DNA of 6,625 nucleotides from Nitrospirota bacterium (lineage in GTDB: Bacteria > Nitrospirota > Thermodesulfovibrionia > UBA6902 > BMS3Bbin08), in the NCBI GenBank assembly GCA_016208845.1, contig JACQXH010000158.1, positions 1-6,625 of the forward strand, given 5' to 3'. Under the pieces are notes generated by a model. That model was not told the DNA's origin and ran no database searches. It was given only the letters and a program-made list of their open reading frames with translations. A program made the translations under genes and the position numbers. Below, one piece after another: positions 1-5,406 of the stretch. Numbering within the stretch: the first letter of the stretch is position 1; each line of letters starts with the position of its first letter.

Positions 1-728
1 CCCTGTCCGGCCTCTTCACCAAAATAAAAAGTAATAAGACAGAGCGTTACGACCCTGACGACGTTTCCTATCAATGCGAGAGGGACTATGCAGGATGTCA
101 GGATGAGTTTTTTTGACAGGCCCCCCTTGCTTATATATACATAGACCAGCACTAAAGAAAACATTGTAATGAGGGAACGAAAACCGCTGCACGGCGCTCC
201 CATGAAGATCTTATTGTATCCGATCGTCAATTCAAGACCTTCTCTTGTGATTGGATAATCCAGCAAGTTCAATATTTTCTCTGTAGCATAAGAGGCCCCG
301 TGACGCATGGGAAGGGTGATGCTGTCAAGAATGCCCAACGGCGGGGGTACGAGGAGCAAAAGATACAGTAAGGGAAACAATAGCGCTTTTGTGATATTTG
401 TCCCGTAAAGATAGCTTATCAGACCGAAAAGCAAGGGGATTAAAGAGAGCGACAAAATAAATAAATAACCCTGCCGCCACCCGAAAACAAACATTAATAC
501 CCCGAAAAAAATTGCGATAAGCCCGAGGTAATTTACTTTGCCCTGCATATTAATATTTTGATAAAGTTCTTTCAGTTGATTCCGCTTTCGCCATGTGAGC
601 CATAAAGATATGGGCAGAACAAAATAGGCATGTGTGTAATCAACGCTCTCCCAGCTCATATTGTAGAGTTTGTAGAACACAGGGGCATACATCGATGCCA
701 CGAGCAGCCAGATAAAATAATTAAGCAT
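1..728 (-). CDS. Exosortase (EpsH/Xrt family), 3' end truncated by window edge
   Basis: Membrane-embedded cysteine transpeptidase-like enzyme that, by family knowledge, recognises a C-terminal PEP-CTERM-type sorting signal on exported proteins and cleaves it at the inner membrane. From the ATG at 728 there are 242 complete codons without a stop. Seen: at least seven strongly hydrophobic segments (about residues 3-22, 33-47, 67-84, 87-107, 114-133, 184-200, 207-236); the early family motif DYTHAY (30-35); the catalytic-Cys motif APCSGFRSL (178-186, Cys180); and the catalytic-Arg motif NVVRV (222-226, Arg225). The third catalytic residue, a His normally some 15-40 residues later, lies outside the window. 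The start is supported by AGGAGAG about 11 nt upstream, inside the last codons of the carbamoyltransferase, whose stop is only 6 bp away, so the two are probably co-transcribed and translationally coupled. The exosortase subtype cannot be assigned, and a C-terminal EpsI-like extension may lie off-window. Confidence 0.93.
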   Translation of the reverse strand, partial: MLNYFIWLLVASMYAPVFYKLYNMSWESVDYTHAYFVLPISLWLTWRKRNQLKELYQNINMQGKVNYLGLIAIFFGVLMFVFGWRQGYLFILSLSLIPLLFGLISYLYGTNITKALLFPLLYLLLLVPPPLGILDSITLPMRHGASYATEKILNLLDYPITREGLELTIGYNKIFMGAPCSGFRSLITMFSLVLVYVYISKGGLSKKLILTSCIVPLALIGNVVRVVTLCLITFYFGEEAGQ

Positions 729-734
729 ATTTAT

Positions 735-2429
735 CTAATCTCTCCTTTTCACTTCGAAAGACCCTATTATGAGGACGTCAACCATATCTTCCTTCAAAGC
801 CTTTAGCGCGTCGGAAGGCAGGCAGACAATCGGTTCTTCATGTTTATTGAATGATGTATTAACAAGCGATAACCCGCCTGTTTCTTCATGCCATTTTAAA
901 AGCAATTTGTGGATTGCCGGTTCACTTCTGTCTGATACTATCTGCGGCCGCGCCGTTCCGTCTATATGCACCACAGCAGGGGAATTCCTCATCATCTCCT
1001 CGGTACAATCATATGTAATCGTCATATAGTAGCTTGAGACATGATCCGGCCTCCAGTTCTTATAACATCTTTCAGCAAACTCAACGGCCGTTACCGGGGC
1101 AAAAGGCATGAACTCGGTCCGCTGCATTCTCTTGTTGAGCCACTTGTTGACAGAAGTATCTTTCGAGTGATATAGAATGCTCCGGTGGCAAAGCGCCCTC
1201 GGCCCATGCTCCATACGTCCCTGAAACCAGCCAACCACTTTATTATCTTTGATAGCGTCAATCGCTGATCTGATCTTATGTTCATCATCCGGAAGTTTTT
1301 TTATATTAAACTCATTATTAGCAAGACACAGCTCAATTTCCTGATCATTGAATTCCGGGCCCAGGAACATTGTATCTATTTGAACTTTTTGCCCGGTTAA
1401 CTGGAATGCAGCAGCTACAGCAGCTCCTAAAGCGAGGCCGCCATCGGACATGTGAGGCTGTATGAAAACATTATTCACTTGCGGGATATCCAGTATCTTC
1501 TTGTTCAGTGAAACATTGGCAAAAACGCCTCCTGCCATGCAGACATGCGTTAGCCCGGTTTTTTTTAAATAATGCTCCGTTATGCCTGTCACGAGATTTT
1601 CCAGGTGCCGCTGGGCAGCGGCGGCAATGTCTTCGCGTTTGGCCCCGCTGATGATCTTTATTAATTCATCAGAAAAAACCGCGTTATGCATCCAGGGCCG
1701 GTAAAACGGACCCACATGAGAAATAAAGCGCCCATCTTTGTAGGATATCATTTTTTCCATAAGAGGAAGATATTTTAACGGATCACCATAGGCGGCAAGA
1801 CCGGTAACTTTCCCTTCATGCCGGTTAACCTTGAAACCCAATAAAGCCGTGATGCGTGCATAGAAGAACCCCAGGCTGTACATAGTCGATGAACGATGCA
1901 GGACCTCATGTTTATGATTGTCGAATACGCTCACGGTAAATGACTGATAATCGCCGCGTCCGTCAGCGGTTAGAACCAGGGTGCTGTTAAACGGGGAGCA
2001 TGCAAAGGCACTGACCGCATGACATTCGTGATGGTCGAAAAAAATGGTTTTGAACTTCAGGCCGTTTTGTTTTACAAACTGGAGAAAATTTCCGCGAACT
2101 TCTTCATCCCTGCTTATTTCAATTTCTATCCTTTTACGAAAAGTCTCTATTTGTTCGTAATTATTGCGGGCTTCTTCCACCACGCGGTCAAAAAACATAA
2201 GTAAATGTTTTTTGGAATTGAAATCAGCTCCCCATCCATAGGCTATATGATCAACATCAGAGAGCTTTATGCCCTGTTGTCTTAAGACGTAATCAATGGA
2301 CCGTGACGGCCAGCTGCTGTCGTTCTTGATCCGTGAATATCTTTCTTCGCTGGCAGCAGCAACTACTTCGTTGTTTTTGACAAGGCAGGCGCCGGAGACT
2401 TCCTCATTTACAATTCCTAAAATCAACAT
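735..2429 (-). CDS. Carbamoyltransferase, NodU/CmcH/TobZ family
   Basis: Probably transfers a carbamoyl group from carbamoyl phosphate, through a carbamoyl-adenylate, to a hydroxyl of a sugar or small molecule in the cytoplasm. Numbered from the chosen ATG (564 aa, normal family size), the N-terminal Kae1/ASKHA-like domain shows SEERYSR (27-33), a metal-type HxxxH as HHECH (133-137), ADGRGD (155-160), HEGKVTGLAAYG (204-215), AGGVFANV (299-306) and SDGGLALGAA (328-337). The C-terminal YrdC-like domain shows GWFQGRMEHGPRAL (400-413), DGTARPQ (490-496) and NTSFN (524-528). An upstream in-frame TTG at 2447 would add six residues, but the ATG at 2429 places the conserved LILGI at the N-terminus as in relatives. 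Neither start has a good ribosome binding site. Departures from the usual family: the early Gly-Ile-x-x-His-Asp motif reads GIVNEE, and the K-x-R-E-x-F-R-P-F-A-P block reads RTEFMPFAP. It is first in a minus-strand operon with the exosortase, so an exopolysaccharide sugar is the likely, but inferred, acceptor. Confidence 0.95.
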   Translation of the reverse strand: MLILGIVNEEVSGACLVKNNEVVAAASEERYSRIKNDSSWPSRSIDYVLRQQGIKLSDVDHIAYGWGADFNSKKHLLMFFDRVVEEARNNYEQIETFRKRIEIEISRDEEVRGNFLQFVKQNGLKFKTIFFDHHECHAVSAFACSPFNSTLVLTADGRGDYQSFTVSVFDNHKHEVLHRSSTMYSLGFFYARITALLGFKVNRHEGKVTGLAAYGDPLKYLPLMEKMISYKDGRFISHVGPFYRPWMHNAVFSDELIKIISGAKREDIAAAAQRHLENLVTGITEHYLKKTGLTHVCMAGGVFANVSLNKKILDIPQVNNVFIQPHMSDGGLALGAAVAAAFQLTGQKVQIDTMFLGPEFNDQEIELCLANNEFNIKKLPDDEHKIRSAIDAIKDNKVVGWFQGRMEHGPRALCHRSILYHSKDTSVNKWLNKRMQRTEFMPFAPVTAVEFAERCYKNWRPDHVSSYYMTITYDCTEEMMRNSPAVVHIDGTARPQIVSDRSEPAIHKLLLKWHEETGGLSLVNTSFNKHEEPIVCLPSDALKALKEDMVDVLIIGSFEVKRRD

Positions 2430-2432
2430 GCT

Positions 2433-2444
2433 TATGATATCATA
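2433..2444. promoter_or_regulatory. Perfect 12-bp palindrome just upstream of the carbamoyltransferase start
   Basis: TATGATATCATA is self-complementary over all 12 bases and ends 3 bp before the ATG at 2429. It lies where a repressor could block transcription or translation of the carbamoyltransferase-exosortase operon. On the minus strand its first six bases (TATGAT) also resemble a -10 box, but there is no matching -35. No regulator family can be named; a 12-bp AT-rich palindrome could also be chance. Confidence 0.25.
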
Positions 2445-2447
2445 CAA

Positions 2448-2675
2448 AAAAAACGGTGCTTTTAGAAGGTGTTGATATTATGATTCACATTCAGCCGGAT
2501 TATTGGCAGACTATGCTGCACATAATATCTTTGAATCATTTCTGTCTGTCTTCAGGCAGGCAGGTACCAGAGGATCGGGACTTAACGTGTCAGTAAAAAG
2601 ATCATCTTAAATATAAATACTTCATAGAGCTTGATAAATAACATGGAGATTTGTAAAGTGGGTTAGTCTTATTAT
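2448..2675. promoter_or_regulatory. Divergent intergenic region, expected to carry both operon promoters
   Basis: The two gene groups face away from each other, so promoters for both should lie here. For the plus strand the only AT-rich candidates are TATAAA at 2612-2617 and TTGATA at 2631-2636 with a poor TAAAGT 17 bp later; none is a convincing pair. For the minus strand CATAAT reads at 2482-2477, also without a good -35. Structures seen: GATATTATG at 2474-2482 inverted as CATAATATC at 2521-2529, and a hairpin at 2542-2563. Promoters of an alternative sigma factor or activator-dependent type would fit the weak consensus, but that is inference. Confidence 0.45.
2542..2563 (+). other. GC-rich hairpin in the leader region of the plus-strand operon
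   Basis: The arms CTGTCTGTC and GGCAGGCAG flank a TTCA loop. In the plus-strand RNA all nine pairs form, two of them G-U wobbles; in the minus-strand RNA those two become A-C mismatches, so the structure is strand-specific. A run of T does not follow, so it is not a typical intrinsic terminator. It may be a leader RNA structure or a degenerate copy of a REP-like palindrome of the CTGTCTGCC/GGCAGGCAG sort. The transcript start is unknown, so it may not be transcribed at all. Confidence 0.4.
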
Positions 2676-3851
2676 ATGGATATCTTCGATGCTGACTTCG
2701 GAAGGCTGATTGAGGTATTGAAAGAACAGGGGTATGAGGGAACTAAGGTTCTTCCATTGGTGAAAAAAAAGTTTCCCGGGCCTTCTGAACTGCTATTCTG
2801 GATCAACTATCAATTCATTAAAGAGAACAGCAACTTCACACCAACTTTTTTTACTTCCTTTTACCACCGTCGTTTTATGTCTCAAAAACCAAATGCTTTT
2901 ATGATGTTTCAGTTGTTTGCTCAAAACAAGCCTGTATCATCTGACGATTTAAGAAGTTTTCTAAAAAAAGAAGATATTGATTTGTTTGTCGGGGCTAACT
3001 TTATCATAGAGGAAGAAGGCTTTTTCCGGTCCAGCATAAGGATCCTTTCATTCTTTGATCACTTTATTGCCGCCGATCCTTTTGACAGGTCTATCAAGGA
3101 CTATACATATTTCGGAATCGATTCCCTTCAGCTTGCCAATAATGTCCGTTCAGGTCTGGCAGGCCGGAAGTTTCATCGGGCTATCGACATTGGAACCGGT
3201 GCCGGGGTACAGGCCCTGAATGTTGCTCATCAATGTGACGAGGTGGTTGGGGTGGATATTAATCCACGGGCCGTCAGGTTTGCTCAGACCAATGCACGGA
3301 TCAATAACATAACCAATGCAAAATTTATTTTGTCGAATCTGTTTGATAAAGTCAGCGGTACATTTGATCTGCTCGTTTCAAATCCTCCCTTTGTGTTCTA
3401 CCCTGAAACCAATTACGATCCTTTGACGTATCGTGACGGATTTGGAGGGAAGCTGGGACTGAAAATCACATGTGCCATCCTGGAACAATTGGACAGAATT
3501 CTTGCTGATAACGGTGTAGCTAAAATAATTTGTACGTCTCCAAAGATCCGGAACAGGGACGTTCTTGCAGAGGAAATTACAAGAATATTTTCAAATAAAA
3601 GATACGGGATTAGCCTCAAACCGATAAGATATTTCATGCATCCCAACTATTTTGTTTTTCACCGTAAACACCATATCGTCTACAACATTCTCTATATCGT
3701 TACCCTGGAAAGAGGCGGCAGATTTTCACTGCAAATTGAACGGAGAGGCCCATTTGACGTATTTTCGGACCTTTATGAACTTTGTCTCTTATATATTTAT
3801 TTTTTTTTCAGGCGGATTTTTGATCTTGTTTCACTTAAATGGAGACGTTGA
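2676..3851 (+). CDS. Class I SAM-dependent methyltransferase with NPPF motif (PrmC/HemK/MTS-like)
   Basis: Cytoplasmic S-adenosylmethionine-dependent methyltransferase of 391 aa. Seen: an N-terminal region of about 160 residues without catalytic motifs, then the SAM-binding core with motif I DIGTGAGVQAL (171-181), the acidic loop VVGVDINPRAV (190-200) and the catalytic NPPF (236-239). NPPF/NPPY is the signature of enzymes that methylate planar nitrogens (glutamine side chains, adenine or guanine amino groups). The layout of N-terminal domain plus GTGxGVQAL resembles a family of uncharacterised methyltransferases with a winged-helix-like N-terminus. After about residue 320 the protein is basic and aromatic, ending in a hydrophobic stretch (LCLLYIYFFF, 369-378) rather than a normal methyltransferase end; a T9 tract lies there. 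The ATG at 2676 is the only sensible start, because TAG at 2664 closes the frame upstream; its ribosome binding site is weak. Substrate unknown; its place beside sugar genes suggests, without proving, a role in polymer or surface-protein modification. Confidence 0.85.
   Translation: MDIFDADFGRLIEVLKEQGYEGTKVLPLVKKKFPGPSELLFWINYQFIKENSNFTPTFFTSFYHRRFMSQKPNAFMMFQLFAQNKPVSSDDLRSFLKKEDIDLFVGANFIIEEEGFFRSSIRILSFFDHFIAADPFDRSIKDYTYFGIDSLQLANNVRSGLAGRKFHRAIDIGTGAGVQALNVAHQCDEVVGVDINPRAVRFAQTNARINNITNAKFILSNLFDKVSGTFDLLVSNPPFVFYPETNYDPLTYRDGFGGKLGLKITCAILEQLDRILADNGVAKIICTSPKIRNRDVLAEEITRIFSNKRYGISLKPIRYFMHPNYFVFHRKHHIVYNILYIVTLERGGRFSLQIERRGPFDVFSDLYELCLLYIYFFFRRIFDLVSLKWRR
3800..3808 (+). repeat. 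T9 homopolymer tract near the 3' end of the methyltransferase
   Basis: Nine consecutive T lie within the codons for the hydrophobic stretch about 14 codons before the stop. A one-base slip would move the reading into the frame ending at 3858, or into another early stop, and change only the last residues. It is thus a possible slippage site with little effect on the catalytic domain. It could also hide a sequencing or assembly indel. Confidence 0.4.
3841..3845 (+). promoter_or_regulatory. Ribosome binding site for the small frame at 3851
   Basis: GGAGA ends 5 nt before the ATG at 3851, a near-ideal spacing. It lies within the last codons of the methyltransferase, whose TGA overlaps that ATG as TGATG. 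It is a clearer site than the one in front of the methyltransferase itself. Confidence 0.4.
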
Positions 3852-3964
3852 TGAATAGGGTGAACGCTTTATCATCAAAGGCTGAAAATCTTATGCCCGG
3901 GGTATATATGTCCTACCAATGGAATTCTGTTATAATAAAAGGCTTGTTGAACCCTTTGAAATGA
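3851..3964 (+). CDS. Possible 37-aa small protein, translationally coupled to the methyltransferase
   Basis: A 37-codon frame starts at the ATG that shares its A with the methyltransferase stop (TGATG), behind GGAGA at ideal spacing. It ends in a TGA that overlaps the TGAGGA ribosome binding site of the dehydrogenase, so it fills the gap exactly. The predicted product has an N-terminal MNRVNALSSKAENLMPG and a C-terminal IIKGLLNPLK; it has no signal peptide, membrane helix or recognisable domain. Start and stop signals both fit a real operon gene, but short frames arise easily by chance, and an extended -10 promoter also lies within it. It could equally be a decayed 3' remnant or a translational bridge keeping ribosomes moving into the dehydrogenase. 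No function is proposed. Confidence 0.3.
   Translation: MNRVNALSSKAENLMPGVYMSYQWNSVIIKGLLNPLK
3928..3936 (+). promoter_or_regulatory. Extended -10 promoter candidate upstream of the dehydrogenase
   Basis: TGTTATAAT matches the extended -10 consensus TGnTATAAT exactly; extended -10 promoters can work without a -35 box, and none is seen here. Transcription would start near 3943, giving a leader of about 30 nt before the dehydrogenase ATG at 3975. If active it would let the dehydrogenase and downstream sugar genes be expressed apart from the methyltransferase. Confidence 0.45.
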
Positions 3965-3974
3965 GGATGCTCCA

Positions 3975-5297
3975 ATGAAAACGAATGACAGAGTCTGCGT
4001 TTTGGGCATGGGCTTTATCGGCTTGACTTTAGCGGCAACATTAGCTGAGGCTGGCGTAAAAGTACTCGGGGTTGATGTTTCAGCGGATGTAATAAACGCC
4101 CTGAAGAGAAAAAAGTGCTATTTTTTTGAACCCGGTATAGAAGAACTGCTGACAAAACATGCCGGCCGTAATTTGAAATTTGATGTTAGGTTAAAGGATA
4201 AATCCTGCAATTATTATATTATCTGCGTAGGAACGCCTATTGACCCGGTCTCTCATAAACCTAAACTGGAATATATTCAAAATGCAGCACGCAGTATTTT
4301 CCCTTATATTGAAAAAGGCGATACGGTTATTTTACGGTCCACGGTGCCAATGGGAACCTCACGCACTCTTATCATGCGCATGATCGAGGACGGAACAGGA
4401 TTGAAAGCCGGAAAAGATTTCTCTTTCGGCTTTGTTCCTGAGAGGACTGTTGAAGGGAACGCGCTTTATGAACAGAAGAATATCCCGCAGATAATCGGGG
4501 CGTTTGATAAAAAAAGCGATAAAAAAATAGCAAAGATTTTCAGCGCATTTAACGGTAAATTGATTTATGTGCCGGATATAGAGCATGCAGAACTGTGCAA
4601 GATTATTGATAATACCTATCGCGACGTCGTTTTCTCTTATGCCAATCAGATGGCGATGATATGTGAAGAATTAGGACTGGATTTCAATATGGTCCGTCAC
4701 GCGTGCAATACTGAATATGACAGGAACGGCATTCCGGCCCCCAGCCCGGGGGTCGGCGGGGCCTGTCTCACGAAAGACCCTTACATCCTCATAGACTTGT
4801 GCAATAAGCTTAACATCAACACAGAACTCATTAAGGCTGCGAGAGAGATCAATAAGGCTGCGGTATTTCATCTGGCTAAAAAGATTTTGAACAGGCTGTC
4901 TGCTCTTGGGAAAAATGTATGTTCTTCGAAGATATTTATAATGGGAGTTGCTTTCAAGGGAGATCCGGAGACAAGCGACACGAGGTTTTCGACTACTATT
5001 GATCTGATCAATTACTTAAAACCTTTTTGCTCGAGGCTTTATTGCTATGACGGCATTGTGCCCCGCGAAGAAATCGAAGTAAATGGCGTGAAAAGCTGTT
5101 CCATCAGGGATGGCTTTGTGCATGCTGATGCAGTAGTAATTATGAATGTTCATAAAAGTCACAGGGATTTGGATGTAAGAAAGCTTGCTGAAAAAGCTAA
5201 CAGGCCTTTGATCTTCATTGATTGCTGGGGTCTCTATGACAAGCAGAGCATTGAAGCCGGCGGAGACATAATTTATAGCAGTGTAGGTCTGTATTGA
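3975..5297 (+). CDS. UDP-glucose/GDP-mannose-type nucleotide-sugar 6-dehydrogenase
   Basis: Cytoplasmic NAD-dependent enzyme that oxidises C6 of an NDP-sugar twice to the uronic acid, a precursor for polysaccharide. At 440 aa it has the usual family length. Seen: N-terminal Rossmann motif LGMGFIGL (10-17) with the acidic GVDVS (32-36); CVGTPID (84-90); RSTVPMGT (121-128); FVPERTVEGNAL (153-164); the central-domain catalytic Lys/Asn in CKIIDNTYR (Lys209, Asn213); the catalytic-Cys motif GVGGACLTKDP (259-269, Cys264); and the C-terminal GVAFKGDPETSDTR (324-337). VPERTVEG and GVGG lean towards the UDP-GlcNAc/ManNAc-type (WecC/WbpA-like) branch rather than UDP-glucose Ugd, but ACLTKDP is intermediate, so the substrate is left open. 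The start is fixed by TGAGGA 7 nt upstream. It sits ahead of an aminotransferase and an epimerase, which fits an amino- or uronic-sugar pathway. Confidence 0.93.
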   Translation: MKTNDRVCVLGMGFIGLTLAATLAEAGVKVLGVDVSADVINALKRKKCYFFEPGIEELLTKHAGRNLKFDVRLKDKSCNYYIICVGTPIDPVSHKPKLEYIQNAARSIFPYIEKGDTVILRSTVPMGTSRTLIMRMIEDGTGLKAGKDFSFGFVPERTVEGNALYEQKNIPQIIGAFDKKSDKKIAKIFSAFNGKLIYVPDIEHAELCKIIDNTYRDVVFSYANQMAMICEELGLDFNMVRHACNTEYDRNGIPAPSPGVGGACLTKDPYILIDLCNKLNINTELIKAAREINKAAVFHLAKKILNRLSALGKNVCSSKIFIMGVAFKGDPETSDTRFSTTIDLINYLKPFCSRLYCYDGIVPREEIEVNGVKSCSIRDGFVHADAVVIMNVHKSHRDLDVRKLAEKANRPLIFIDCWGLYDKQSIEAGGDIIYSSVGLY

Positions 5298-5309
5298 TTC
5301 AGAGAAGAG

Positions 5310-5344
5310 GGTTCGAGGAGTCAAGGGCTCGAGAGGTCAAGTGG
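5310..5344. repeat. Degenerate 9-bp tandem repeats between dehydrogenase and aminotransferase
   Basis: Four successive units read GGTTCGAGG, AGTCAAGGG, CTCGAGAGG and TCAAGTGG, sharing the pattern nTCRAGRGG with slight drift. A weaker echo, ATCAGGGATCAAGAG, follows at 5351-5365. No dyad or terminator-like T run is present. The gap of 109 bp between the two genes holds nothing else but the ribosome binding site. Such TCAAGGG-like arrays occur between genes in some environmental genomes; no function is known to me. Confidence 0.55.
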
Positions 5345-5387
5345 TTTTTAAATCAGGGATCAAGAGTCGCTCACCGGCTGGTCGTCT

Positions 5388-5394
5388 GGGGAGG
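5388..5394 (+). promoter_or_regulatory. Ribosome binding site deciding the aminotransferase start
   Basis: GGGGAGG is followed by an A9 tract and then the ATG at 5407, 12 nt away. The match is strong though the spacing is a little long. It supports the ATG at 5407 over an in-frame GTG at 5341 that lies inside the 9-bp repeats. Confidence 0.6.
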
Positions 5395-5406
5395 CAAAAA
5401 AAAATA

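Noticed and set aside
769..1288. Open frames on the other strand or frame within the carbamoyltransferase
   Set aside because: They overlap a well-supported gene with intact family motifs and have no domain of their own.
2430..2447. TTG at 2447 as the carbamoyltransferase start
   Set aside because: It adds six residues before the conserved LILGI, has no ribosome binding site, and runs through the palindrome; ATG 2429 is preferred, though not certain.
2446..2453. A8/T8 run as an intrinsic terminator
   Set aside because: No stable hairpin precedes the T run on the minus strand, and it sits upstream of a gene start.
3652..3858. Overlapping 68-codon plus-strand frame inside the methyltransferase
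   Set aside because: It lies in the alternative frame of a real gene; it matters only as the frame reached by slippage at the T9 tract.
5341..5406. GTG at 5341 as the start of the aminotransferase
   Set aside because: It lies in the 9-bp repeats and would add 22 basic residues not found in the family; ATG 5407 has a strong GGGGAGG and matches family N-termini.
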